64,000 nt of DNA from Cohaesibacter celericrescens (GTDB taxonomy: Bacteria > Pseudomonadota > Alphaproteobacteria > Rhizobiales > Cohaesibacteraceae). A program made the position numbers and the translations under genes. The notes beneath the pieces are model-generated. The model made no database searches, was not told the origin of the DNA, and saw only the letters and a program-made list of their open reading frames with translations. Each line of letters begins with the position of its first letter. Positions within the stretch are counted from its first letter, which is position 1. Below are positions 36,145-44,543 of this stretch, piece by piece. The stretch covers positions 124,001-188,000 of the forward strand of contig NZ_PKUQ01000031.1 of assembly GCF_002866925.1 (NCBI RefSeq), read 5' to 3'.

Positions 36145-36258
36145 TTCCAGCTTAGACAAAAACATCTAGGCTGAGCGCCTAAAATTCACGCAAAATCAGT
36201 CAAATCGTTTGTATTTTCGGGCGTAATTTGCACTTATTATTTATAAAACAGGTGATTC

Positions 36259-36711
36259 ATGGACGATTTGGATAGTTTTGATCGCAAAATAGTGGCTGTG
36301 CTTGCAAACAATGGGCGCATAACCGTCACCGAGCTTGCCCAGCGCGTGGGGTTGTCCAAGACACCCTGCCAGATCCGCATGCGCAAACTGGAAGAAAACG
36401 GCTATATTCTGGGCTATGGTGCGATACTCGACCCGGAACGCTTGGGCGAAGGACATATCGCCTTTGTACAGGTGACATTGAGTGATACACGGTCTGAGGC
36501 GCTCAATGCCTTCAACGAAGCCGTGCGTCACATCCGCGAAGTAGAACAGTGCCACATGATCGCCAGTCATTTTGACTATCTGCTTAAAATCCGCACCCGT
36601 GACATGGCCAATTATCGCAAAGTGTTGGGCGAAAAAATTTCGGCCCTGCCTCATGTGGCGCAGACATCAACCTTCGTGGTGATGGAAAATGTGAAAGATC
36701 GGGCTCAATGA
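36259..36711 (+). CDS. putR: Lrp/AsnC family regulator, probable proline-responsive activator of putA
   Basis: Transcriptional regulator of 150 residues. The N-terminal helix-turn-helix is LDSFDRKIVAVLANNGRITV then TELAQRVGLSKTPCQIRMRK, followed by LEENGYILGYGAILDPERLG and the RAM ligand-binding domain (about residues 65-145), ending LPHVAQTSTFVVMENVKD. Divergent placement from putA and the family pattern in Rhizobium and Agrobacterium (PutR activating putA with proline) support the name; binding itself is inferred. Confidence 0.88.
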   Translation: MDDLDSFDRKIVAVLANNGRITVTELAQRVGLSKTPCQIRMRKLEENGYILGYGAILDPERLGEGHIAFVQVTLSDTRSEALNAFNEAVRHIREVEQCHMIASHFDYLLKIRTRDMANYRKVLGEKISALPHVAQTSTFVVMENVKDRAQ

Positions 36712-36747
36712 TTGCAAAGACAAATCAAAAGGCCTGATCCATCCCTG

Positions 36748-37974
36748 TTACTTCGGCGCATAGTCCGCGTTGTCCAACGTAACCGCTTCATGGAAATGAC
36801 GCAGCAGATCACGATCTGCAGCGCTGACGCGGCTCCAGTTGGGAATGAACGGCGTCTCCATTGGATTATCCAAATAAGCTGCCCCAGCTTCAACGATATT
36901 GGCCGCAAACAGCTCACAAGCACGCTCTTCTTCATGGCGATCGGTATGCAAGCCGTTCATAATGGCATCATTGTAATAGGTTTCCACCATATCGAGGGAA
37001 ACGCGCAAGTAAGTCGCCTTCAGAGTGCGGAAAAATTCACCCGAGAAGATAACACCATCAATCGCCAGTTTCCGGTAGAGCGCTTTGGCAATGTCTGTGG
37101 ACATGCGCGATAGACCTTGCGTGGCGTCTTCCTCCGACAGCGGCTGGTGTTTGTGATCGTAGATATCTGCGATTTCTGTTTGGCAGACAGCTTTGGGCGA
37201 CAAATTGCGGTGCACTTCCGACAAAACACCGATTTCCAAACCCCAATCAGACGGTATCCGGATATCGGGCAACATATAGGTCCGCATGGCAAATTCACCG
37301 GCCAAAGGATATCGGAACGCTTGCAGATATTCCAAATATTGATTGTCACCAATCAATTTGCGCAAGGCGATCAACAACGGAGAAACCAATAGGCGTGTCA
37401 CCCGGCCATTGAGTTTGCCATCGGCAATGCGTGGATAATATCCCTTACAGAATTGATAGGAGAAATCGGGATTGGCGACGGGATATACCAGACGCGCCAG
37501 CATGTCCTTTTTATAGGTCAAGATATCGCAATCATGCAAAGCAACAACATCACTGCTTTGGTCAGCAAGAGCAAACCCCATGCAATACCAGACATTGCGG
37601 CCCTTACCCGGCTCGTTTGGAGCGATGCCCAGCTCTTTAAGGCGGGCGTCGATTGCCATGAGCCGAGGGCCATCATTCCACAGAACGCTGTGTTCTTGCG
37701 GAAGACGCGAAAAATAACGCTTGGCATAGCGATATTGTTCTTCGTCGGCGCGATCAAGGCCAATGATGACCTGATTGATAAATTTTGCTTGGCTCAATTC
37801 GTCGAGAATATTTGCCAGCGCTGGCCCTTCCAGTTCTGAAAACAGAGAGGGCAGAATGAGAGAAATCTTCCGGGTTTGAGAAAATTCAACCAGCTGGCGT
37901 TCAAGCTGTTCAGAGGATCCTGTAGAGAAATGATGCAGGTTTGCTACTTTGCCATTTTGATGAAAATCACCCAT
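36748..37974 (-). CDS. gpgS: Glucosyl-3-phosphoglycerate synthase (GT81-like)
   Basis: Predicted to make glucosyl-3-phosphoglycerate from an NDP-glucose and 3-phosphoglycerate, the first step to the compatible solute glucosylglycerate. The 408-residue GT-A protein shows LILPSLFSELEGPALANILD, VIIGLDRADEEQYRYAKRYF, LWNDGPRL, GKGRNVWYCMGFALA, the metal-binding DXD at residues 148-150 (ALHDCDILTY), and LKGRV-like KLNGRVTRLLVSPLL with FRYPLAGEFAMRTY. These match bacterial and archaeal GpgS as I recall them. It starts 2 bases after the stop of a cognate phosphatase gene, which strongly supports the pathway. Mannosyl donor specificity cannot be excluded. Confidence 0.88.
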   Translation of the reverse strand: MGDFHQNGKVANLHHFSTGSSEQLERQLVEFSQTRKISLILPSLFSELEGPALANILDELSQAKFINQVIIGLDRADEEQYRYAKRYFSRLPQEHSVLWNDGPRLMAIDARLKELGIAPNEPGKGRNVWYCMGFALADQSSDVVALHDCDILTYKKDMLARLVYPVANPDFSYQFCKGYYPRIADGKLNGRVTRLLVSPLLIALRKLIGDNQYLEYLQAFRYPLAGEFAMRTYMLPDIRIPSDWGLEIGVLSEVHRNLSPKAVCQTEIADIYDHKHQPLSEEDATQGLSRMSTDIAKALYRKLAIDGVIFSGEFFRTLKATYLRVSLDMVETYYNDAIMNGLHTDRHEEERACELFAANIVEAGAAYLDNPMETPFIPNWSRVSAADRDLLRHFHEAVTLDNADYAPK

Positions 37975-37976
37975 TG

Positions 37977-38819
37977 CTAATCTCCCTGACTTTTTGGGTT
38001 TTGGGTCTGTCTATGTGCATCATTGCTATAGATTTGACCAAAAAGTTTCTGGATCGCTTCGTTCCAGCCTTGCGGCCCTGATTTTTGTGTACGGATAATA
38101 TGATCTGGATATGCTTCCTCGCCAGACAAGGCTGGAAGCGTTGGGCCGTGGGGATTTTTTATAATAACCGCTCTATCAGCTGCCTCCAGCATTTCAATGT
38201 CATTGGGTGCGTCCCCGAGCGCAATGGTTAAAACTGGACGATCCCGCCATCCTAGATCATCGATAATGTTACGCATTTGATCCGCTTTTGTGGCGCCAAA
38301 AGACAGGGTGTAATACCGTCCACCCTGTCGAGCCTTGATGCCCTTTTTCTCAAGCCATGTCTCAAACTCTTGCCTTTGGCCATCATCCCCACGCCAGAGC
38401 CCTGGCTCTGAGTAAAATCGTTTCGATGCCAAAATGACCTTTTTCAGATCTAGTCCAGTTTGAGTTGCGATCTCACGATCGCTCCAATCACCAAATCCGA
38501 CAAACAGCCCTTGCAAACCCGACGGTAATTGCTTCAAAGCCGCACGAATGCGCTGATACTCACTCACCTCGCCACTGGACGCATTCAGGCTCATATGAGC
38601 AGGAAGAAGGCCGGCCCCATTTTCAACGATGGCTGGACAATGCACAAAACCAAGCTCCGCGCGAAGAGGCGCAATTTCTGCTGCAGTCTTGCTGCTGGCC
38701 AAAATGAGAGGGACATCGCGATTGCGCAAAAGATCAAGCGCTGGCTTGGCTGCGTCGTAGCTGTAGCTGTTATGATCCAGCAATGATCCATCAAGATCGG
38801 TAAAGACGATCAATCTCAT
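37977..38819 (-). CDS. gpgP: Glucosyl-3-phosphoglycerate phosphatase (MPGP-family HAD hydrolase)
   Basis: HAD phosphatase of 280 residues predicted to dephosphorylate glucosyl- (or mannosyl-) 3-phosphoglycerate. The nucleophile motif is VFTDLDGSLLDHNSY, motif II is PLILASSKT, and motif III/IV is ALGDAPNDIEMLEAAD with the acidic pair. The cap domain includes GRYYTLSFGATKADQMR. The ATG at 38819 starts at the HAD motif; a TTG eight codons earlier is possible. It is the first gene of the gpgP-gpgS pair, 136 bases downstream of a lipid kinase. Confidence 0.88.
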   Translation of the reverse strand: MRLIVFTDLDGSLLDHNSYSYDAAKPALDLLRNRDVPLILASSKTAAEIAPLRAELGFVHCPAIVENGAGLLPAHMSLNASSGEVSEYQRIRAALKQLPSGLQGLFVGFGDWSDREIATQTGLDLKKVILASKRFYSEPGLWRGDDGQRQEFETWLEKKGIKARQGGRYYTLSFGATKADQMRNIIDDLGWRDRPVLTIALGDAPNDIEMLEAADRAVIIKNPHGPTLPALSGEEAYPDHIIRTQKSGPQGWNEAIQKLFGQIYSNDAHRQTQNPKSQGD

Positions 38820-38955
38820 TTCGTTACTGACCAGTTGGCCCAACCTATTAGCCTCATCGCTTAAGTGATGCCCGAATCGATATCAAATGGGTAGCATTAA
38901 TTTGCAGAGAGAACCAGAACGAGCGCCAAAATTGACCCGTTGCCGCATGGTCATA

Positions 38956-39894
38956 TTATTGCGCGGGCACTGCCAAAACCGAAAGTGCTTTGGGGTGAAT
39001 TTTGATATCGATGACATCAGGAACGGGCCATAATTCGCCATCCAGAACACTCTTGGCAGGTTTTCCCTTATGCAGCCGCTTGATTTGCACAGAGCTGCCT
39101 GAGCTGACCAGCATATTGGAATTGTCCTGCATTTTGCCAATCAATGTATCGGCAGCAAGGGCTAGTGCATCCTTGCGGCTCAAATTTCCGGCCATATATA
39201 CGCCCAGAACGCCACCATCGGGTTTTTCTGCCCTTGGCGGTGCAGTTTGCTCAAACAGATTGTTTGAGACCGACAGGCTGCTCAATCGAACTGATTTGGC
39301 CACACCATCTATTGTCATTTCCAGCGCATGACATGGCATATGTCTGATCGTGTCGAGATAGGCGCGAATACCCGCTAGCATTTTTCCAAATCTGGATTGA
39401 TAGGAATAATTCTTTCTTTTAATGACCGTTGTTGGATGCAGGCCGATGGACAATTGATGCACAAAGGCGTGATCGTTGGCTGTTGCGATATCGACCTTGC
39501 GTTCCTGCCCTTTGGCAAGCGCTTCAATGGCACCTTCCACGTCTAGTGGCAGATCCAAAGACCGTGCATAAAGATTCATAGTCCCTGCAGGTACGACAGC
39601 GAGGGTTTTGCCATGGCGCCACGCCAAAGAAGCCGCGGCTGAAATTGTGCCATCCCCGCCAGCGGCCAGCAATATGTCCAGCTCAGGATCGCCCGCTTTT
39701 TTGGTCATAAGCTCAATCAGTTGTTTGCCACCATTTCTATGAATTTCAACCTGATAGCCTTGCGACACAAAACAGCTTTCCAGCTTTTCCTCGACCATTT
39801 GAATGTCAAGCGACCGTAAGGTCCCACTATCTGTATTGAGAAATGCGACAAGTTTTTTGGCGGATTGTGGCATCGAGGAATAGGCCTTTATCAT
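38956..39894 (-). CDS. Diacylglycerol kinase catalytic-domain lipid kinase
   Basis: Protein of 312 residues in the DAGK_cat family (YegS/DgkB type). The nucleotide-binding GGDGT lies at residues 79-83 in LAAGGDGTISAAASLAW, followed by VVPAGTMNLYARSLDLPLDV, typical of the PxGTxN motif, and a C-terminal beta-sandwich. It probably phosphorylates diacylglycerol or a related lipid; sphingosine-like substrates are also known in the family. A Met at 39873 is an alternative start. It lies 27 bases after alkB on the same strand. Confidence 0.9.
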   Translation of the reverse strand: MIKAYSSMPQSAKKLVAFLNTDSGTLRSLDIQMVEEKLESCFVSQGYQVEIHRNGGKQLIELMTKKAGDPELDILLAAGGDGTISAAASLAWRHGKTLAVVPAGTMNLYARSLDLPLDVEGAIEALAKGQERKVDIATANDHAFVHQLSIGLHPTTVIKRKNYSYQSRFGKMLAGIRAYLDTIRHMPCHALEMTIDGVAKSVRLSSLSVSNNLFEQTAPPRAEKPDGGVLGVYMAGNLSRKDALALAADTLIGKMQDNSNMLVSSGSSVQIKRLHKGKPAKSVLDGELWPVPDVIDIKIHPKALSVLAVPAQ

Positions 39895-39921
39895 TAAATT
39901 GCATTGTTGTTTTTGCGTTCT

Positions 39922-40512
39922 TTAAGGCAGAGTTACCCGTCGTATCGTCAAGTTTATCCGACCCGGCTCCCTGAGCAATGCCGATGTGCCCGCATCTATG
40001 CGATCCACCCCATGATAGGCCATACGATCGGCCCCATCCAAAATCAAGATATCGCCAGATCTGAGCAAAAAGCTTTTGGTCGCAGCGGAGCGTTCTGTAC
40101 CACCCAGACGAAAGCGCGCATCGTCCCCCAACGATATCGACAAGATTGGCGCTTTCATGTCCTTTTCATCACTGTCCACATGCAATCCCATTTTGGCATC
40201 CGCGCTGTAATAGTTGATGAGGCAAGCTTGGGGAGAATGGGAATAGCCCGTCACTTCATCCCACAGCACCATGAGACTATCTGGAATGGCTGGCCAAGGC
40301 TCTCCCGTTACAGGGTGTGTTTCCTCATAACGATAGCCAGATTTATCCGACACCCAGCCAAGCGGCCCGCAATTGGACATGCGAACCGAAAATGGCTTTC
40401 CCCAACGTGGCATGGTCGGTGTAAACAGCGGAGCTTTTGCCACTATGGCCCTGATTTCTTCAAGCAGGGCAGTTTGTTGTGGATGGTTTAGGTAACCGGA
40501 AAGCAGCTGCAT
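39922..40512 (-). CDS. alkB: AlkB-type Fe(II)/2-oxoglutarate-dependent DNA/RNA demethylase
   Basis: Oxidative dealkylation enzyme of 196 residues. Iron ligands are H111 and D113 (GLHVDSDEKD) and H167 (RMAYHGVDR); 2-oxoglutarate is bound by R185 with R191 following (REPGRINLTIRRV). The nucleotide lid includes RWGKPFSVRMSNCGPLGW, and IPDSLMVLWDEVT and CLINYYSADAKMGLH match E. coli-type AlkB. It lies 16 bases after a gene for a small secreted protein and is probably co-transcribed with it. Confidence 0.95.
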   Translation of the reverse strand: MQLLSGYLNHPQQTALLEEIRAIVAKAPLFTPTMPRWGKPFSVRMSNCGPLGWVSDKSGYRYEETHPVTGEPWPAIPDSLMVLWDEVTGYSHSPQACLINYYSADAKMGLHVDSDEKDMKAPILSISLGDDARFRLGGTERSAATKSFLLRSGDILILDGADRMAYHGVDRIDAGTSALLREPGRINLTIRRVTLP

Positions 40513-40528
40513 ATCTTACGCACCCACC

Positions 40529-40963
40529 CTACTGGAACATCAAATGACTTGGAGCGCCGAATTGTTCGGCCCACGGTTCCCATGCAACGTCTGTGGGACC
40601 GATAACGACAGCCTTGGATATCCAGCGACTGCCATTATAATTCACCAACGCATATGTCGTGAAACCGTCAAAAAAATCAGCATCCGCTGCTACGGGTGTT
40701 TTGCGTATGTCAATAGGGCGACCACCAGGTCTCTGCGGTTCGACAACGACAAAAGCCCAATTGTTCGCTACCTTCATGGAGGTGACGACAAATTCTATCG
40801 GTTTGAGCAAATCTGCTTCAACACTGGGGCGAACGGCATCGAGAATCGCTTTGCGTTCGGCTGAACCACGTTGGGGCGTATAAGAATCACCTGCAGCCAA
40901 AGCGCTGTTCACAACGGTGAAGCAAAGAAATATAGACGACAAAATGGGCACAATAAAACGCAT
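40529..40963 (-). CDS. Small secreted protein of unknown function
   Basis: Protein of 144 residues with a clear signal peptide (FIVPILSSIFLCFTVVNSALA, cleavage after ALA near residue 24). The mature part contains RGSAERKAILDAVRPSVEAD and NWAFVVVEPQRPGGRPID, then a C-terminal WEPWAEQFGAPSHLMF. I recognise no catalytic motif. The ATG at 40963 has an AAGGA ribosome site; an upstream extension of 28 residues is unlikely. It diverges from dnaK and leads into alkB. Confidence 0.82.
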   Translation of the reverse strand: MRFIVPILSSIFLCFTVVNSALAAGDSYTPQRGSAERKAILDAVRPSVEADLLKPIEFVVTSMKVANNWAFVVVEPQRPGGRPIDIRKTPVAADADFFDGFTTYALVNYNGSRWISKAVVIGPTDVAWEPWAEQFGAPSHLMFQ

Positions 40964-41198
40964 TAAGGGGTTCCTTTTCCGGCTTTTTGTTGGCCCTTCG
41001 TTGATATGGTTGGTCAATATATCGGTACAATGTGACGGGAAATTCACATCAAAAATCCCATCTTGTTTTTCAGCTATAGCATCATTAACCAGATATTAAT
41101 GCAATTCTCCCTCTTTATTTTGCCTCTGCACTCTTATATGAGGGGTGCCTAATTTTAAAATTTTGTGGCAAAAGCACTCAAAGTGATAGGGTTTTCGC

Positions 41199-41227
41199 CT
41201 TGCAGGAAGCAAGACTGAGCCTTATAT
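41199..41227 (+). promoter_or_regulatory. Sigma-32 (RpoH)-type promoter of dnaK
   Basis: CTTG (41199-41202), 18-base spacer, CTTATAT (41221-41227). This fits the alphaproteobacterial RpoH consensus CTTG-N17/18-CYTAT. It predicts a transcript start near 41234 and a leader of about 115 bases. Confidence 0.7.
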
Positions 41228-41275
41228 GTCCCCTGAATGAGTATGAAACCCGCGTCCTAGACGCATCTTCATGGG

Positions 41276-41328
41276 GGCCGGACCGATATTCGGTGATGCA
41301 AAACCGCTTTTGAAGGGTTTGACCGGCC
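41276..41328 (+). promoter_or_regulatory. Three-way-junction leader structure upstream of dnaK
   Basis: GGCCGG (41276-41281) pairs with CCGGCC (41323-41328) and encloses two hairpins. The first is ACCGA-TAT-TCGGT (41282-41294). The second pairs AAACC plus CTT (41301-41309) with AAGGGTTT (41313-41320) around TTG, with one bulged G. The structure ends 21 bases before the start codon, just before the AAGGAG ribosome site. Confidence 0.6.
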
Positions 41329-41349
41329 TGCCGATAAGGAGAAGAGAAG

Positions 41350-43269
41350 ATGAGTAAAATCATTGGTATTGATTTGGGTACCACCAACTCTTGTGTATCC
41401 ATCATGGATGGCAAAGAACCCAAAGTTATCGAAAATGCGGAAGGTGCACGTACAACCCCTTCCATGATCGCTTTCACGGACGATGGCGAACGCCTAGCTG
41501 GACAGCCTGCAAAACGTCAGGCTGTGACCAACCCAACGAATACCCTGTTTGCTGTCAAACGCCTGATCGGTCGTCGCTATGATGATCCTGCTGTGGCAAA
41601 AGACAAAGAGCTGGTGCCATATGAAATCGTCAAAGGCGACAATGGCGATGCATGGGTTAAAGTAAACGGTGAGACCTATTCTCCCTCGCAGGTTTCCGCG
41701 ATGATCCTTCAGAAAATGAAGGAAACCGCAGAAGACTACCTCGGTGAGAAAGTCACAGAAGCGGTTGTGACCGTTCCGGCTTACTTCAACGATGCACAGC
41801 GACAGGCAACAAAAGACGCCGGCAAGATCGCTGGTTTGGATGTGAAACGCATCATCAACGAGCCAACCGCAGCAGCCTTGGCCTATGGCCTTGACAAAAA
41901 TGACGGCAAAACCATCGCGGTTTATGACCTTGGTGGTGGTACGTTCGATGTGTCCATTCTGGAAATCGGCGACGGCGTGTTTGAAGTGAAATCCACCAAC
42001 GGTGATACATTCCTTGGCGGTGAAGACTTTGACATGCATCTGGTCGACTATCTGGTGGGCGAGTTCAAAAAACAGAGCGGTATGGACCTTAAAGGGGACA
42101 AACTGGCGCTGCAGCGTCTGAAAGAAGCGTCAGAAAAAGCCAAAATCGAGCTGTCTTCTGCCACTCAGACCGAAATCAACCTGCCATACATCACGGCCGA
42201 TGCGTCTGGTCCAAAACATCTGACCTTGAAATTGACTCGTGCCAAATTCGAAGCCTTGGTTGACGGTCTGATCAAACGTACGATCAAACCTTGTGAAGCA
42301 GCTTTGAAAGACGCTGGCCTCACTGCTTCTGATATCGATGAAGTGGTTCTGGTTGGTGGCATGACCCGTATGCCTAAAGTTCAAGCTTCAGTGAAGCAGT
42401 TCTTCGGCAAAGAACCTCATAAGGGTGTGAACCCCGATGAAGTGGTTGCCATGGGTGCTGCCATTCAGGCTGGCGTTCTGCAAGGCGACGTGAAAGACGT
42501 TTTGCTGCTCGACGTGACACCATTGTCATTGGGTATCGAAACCCTTGGCGGTGTCTTCACTCGTCTGATCGACCGCAATACCACGATCCCGACCAAGAAA
42601 AGCCAGGTCTTCTCTACTGCTGATGACAATCAGAATGCAGTGACGATCCGGGTCTTCCAGGGCGAGCGTGAAATGGCGGCCGACAACAAGGCTCTTGGTC
42701 AGTTCGATCTGGTTGGTATTCCGCCTGCACCGCGCGGTGTACCGCAGATTGAAGTGACATTCGATATCGACGCCAACGGTATCGTGAATGTGTCAGCTCT
42801 CGACAAAGGCACCGGCAAGGAGCAGAAGATCTCGATCCGTGCTTCTGGCGGCCTTTCTGATGCAGACATCGAGCAGATGGTCAAGGATGCGGAGACCAAC
42901 GCTGAATCCGATAAAAAGCGGAAAGAGCTGGTCGAAGCCAAAAACCATGGCGAAGCTCTGGTACACTCTGCCGAGAAGTCACTGGTTGACTTCGGTGACA
43001 AGGTTTCGGAAGCGGATAAATCTGCGATTGAATCAGCCATTGCCGCTTTGAAAACGGCTCTGGAAGGTGAAGATCTCGAAGCAATCAGTGCCAAATCTGA
43101 AGCACTGGGTACCGCATCCATGAAACTGGGTGAAGCCATGTATGCAGCGCAGCAGTCAGACGAAGAAGCTCGGGCCGCTGCCGATGCCGCCGCGGATGCG
43201 GCACAAGGCGAGGACATTGTCGATGCGGACTTCGAAGAAGTACGCGAAGATGACGACAAAAAGTCCTAA
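41350..43269 (+). CDS. dnaK: Molecular chaperone DnaK (Hsp70)
   Basis: ATP-dependent chaperone of 639 residues, full length. The nucleotide-binding domain shows [56 protein letters not shown] and [14 protein letters not shown]. The substrate domain begins after [17 protein letters not shown], and the C-terminus has an acidic [11 protein letters not shown] tail that binds co-chaperones. A heat-shock promoter and structured leader precede it, and a terminator follows. dnaJ is separated from it by a glycosyltransferase gene. Confidence 0.99.
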   Translation: MSKIIGIDLGTTNSCVSIMDGKEPKVIENAEGARTTPSMIAFTDDGERLAGQPAKRQAVTNPTNTLFAVKRLIGRRYDDPAVAKDKELVPYEIVKGDNGDAWVKVNGETYSPSQVSAMILQKMKETAEDYLGEKVTEAVVTVPAYFNDAQRQATKDAGKIAGLDVKRIINEPTAAALAYGLDKNDGKTIAVYDLGGGTFDVSILEIGDGVFEVKSTNGDTFLGGEDFDMHLVDYLVGEFKKQSGMDLKGDKLALQRLKEASEKAKIELSSATQTEINLPYITADASGPKHLTLKLTRAKFEALVDGLIKRTIKPCEAALKDAGLTASDIDEVVLVGGMTRMPKVQASVKQFFGKEPHKGVNPDEVVAMGAAIQAGVLQGDVKDVLLLDVTPLSLGIETLGGVFTRLIDRNTTIPTKKSQVFSTADDNQNAVTIRVFQGEREMAADNKALGQFDLVGIPPAPRGVPQIEVTFDIDANGIVNVSALDKGTGKEQKISIRASGGLSDADIEQMVKDAETNAESDKKRKELVEAKNHGEALVHSAEKSLVDFGDKVSEADKSAIESAIAALKTALEGEDLEAISAKSEALGTASMKLGEAMYAAQQSDEEARAAADAAADAAQGEDIVDADFEEVREDDDKKS

Positions 43270-43301
43270 GCACACTTCGGTGTCGATGTAGATCACTTAA
43301 G

Positions 43302-43329
43302 AGCCGGCGCCTCACTGGCGTCGGCTTTT
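43302..43329 (+). terminator. Terminator-like hairpin after dnaK
   Basis: AGCCGGCGCC (43302-43311), loop TCACT, GGCGTCGGCT (43317-43326) with one G-U pair, then TTTT. The short T-run suggests partial read-through toward the glycosyltransferase and dnaJ. Confidence 0.75.
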
Positions 43330-43371
43330 CCATATTGATCCCGCAAAGACAGTCGCAGAACGGAACCGAGC

Positions 43372-44517
43372 ATGATCGTCATTTCAGCGCAGGCTTTTCC
43401 CCCAAGAACCGGTGGTATCCAAAATCTTCTGGCCGGTACTGCTGAGTATATCGCCAAGGCAGGCTATTCTGTTCTGGTGCTCGCAGATGGAGGAAAAGAC
43501 GCACGGCAATGGCAGCAGCAGGCCAATCTTCCCTATGAAGTGGAATGGTTTTCTGGCCCCCGCCCTTTGCGGCGACGTCTAAAGGCACGCCGGTTATCAC
43601 AATTGGTGAAATCGGGCGAGGTACAGGCGCTTTATGCTGATACATGGAAGAGTTTGGAGCTTTTGGATCCATCCCAGCCCTTCCCTGTTGTGACATGGGC
43701 TCATGGCAACGAATTCCCTAATGTCGGAAAAAAGATCGAGCGCATCCAAGCAGCCCTGAGCAAAGCTGACCATATCATTTTCAATTCACAGGAAACCATG
43801 GGACGGGCAAAAGCCTTTACTCCCGCTGGGGCATTATCGTCCATTGTCCATCCACCCATTTTTGATCCGGAGCTCCCTGCCCCGGAAGACCAAGCTCGGT
43901 TGGACCAGATTTGGTCTACGCATTCTCCAAAACTGCTCTGCACCTGTCGGTTGATCGACTGGAAAGGGCTTGATCAAGCAATTTCAGCGATGCCCGCTAT
44001 ATTGCAGCAGTTTCCTGACGCCAAGTTGGCTATTGCCGGTATCGGTGATGATTTGGAACGCTTGCAGGCGTTGGTGCTGTCGCTGGATCTGGATAAAAAT
44101 GTTGAGTTTTTGGGTTGGATTGACGATTCGACGAAAACCGCTTTGTTCCGATCTGCTGATTTGTTTCTTCAACCGGGAAGACAAGTGATTGAGGAACGCG
44201 AAGGTTATGGCATCAGTTATGTTGAAGCCGCCTTACAAGGATTGCCAACGGTTTGTGGCGATGCAGGTGGTGCTCCCGAGGCGATTGTTGATGGCGTAAC
44301 AGGATTGGTTGTGGATGCAACCAGCACAGAAAATGTGTCCAGCGCAGTGCTTTCGGTCCTCGGCGACAAGGCGTTGCATGCTTCGATGCAATCCTCGTCC
44401 AAAACCCACGGTGAAGCGTGTCTTTGGCGCAACCGCATTGCTGCCGTTCTGGCGCCTTGTGGCCTTGCGCCAGTTAATGACTTGTCTGAGCATGATATTA
44501 ACGGGGTAGCGACCTAA
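43372..44517 (+). CDS. GT4-type glycosyltransferase between dnaK and dnaJ
   Basis: Predicted GT-B glycosyltransferase of 381 residues. The N-terminal domain opens VISAQAFPPRTGGIQNLLAG, the glycine loop of GT4 enzymes; the C-terminal domain has LLCTCRLIDWKGLDQAI and the nucleotide-sugar EX7E motif in EREGYGISYVEAALQGLP. The acceptor and sugar are unknown; capsule, lipopolysaccharide or glycolipid synthesis are all possible. dnaJ starts 26 bases after its stop, so this gene probably shares a transcript with dnaJ. Confidence 0.9.
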   Translation: MIVISAQAFPPRTGGIQNLLAGTAEYIAKAGYSVLVLADGGKDARQWQQQANLPYEVEWFSGPRPLRRRLKARRLSQLVKSGEVQALYADTWKSLELLDPSQPFPVVTWAHGNEFPNVGKKIERIQAALSKADHIIFNSQETMGRAKAFTPAGALSSIVHPPIFDPELPAPEDQARLDQIWSTHSPKLLCTCRLIDWKGLDQAISAMPAILQQFPDAKLAIAGIGDDLERLQALVLSLDLDKNVEFLGWIDDSTKTALFRSADLFLQPGRQVIEEREGYGISYVEAALQGLPTVCGDAGGAPEAIVDGVTGLVVDATSTENVSSAVLSVLGDKALHASMQSSSKTHGEACLWRNRIAAVLAPCGLAPVNDLSEHDINGVAT

Positions 44518-44543
44518 CGCTTTTACAGGTGGATTAAGCAATT

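Larger units (their letters stand above)
40964..41349. promoter_or_regulatory. Divergent secreted-protein / dnaK regulatory region
   Basis: These 386 bases hold an AT-rich left half (41040-41120), a sigma-32-like promoter, and a structured dnaK leader, listed separately. There are two GCACTC words (41128 and 41175), but no CIRCE inverted repeat. Confidence 0.6.

Noticed and set aside
41128..41180. GCACTC words upstream of dnaK resembling half a CIRCE operator
   Set aside because: The inverted partner GAGTGC at a 9-base spacing is missing from both, so no HrcA operator is called.
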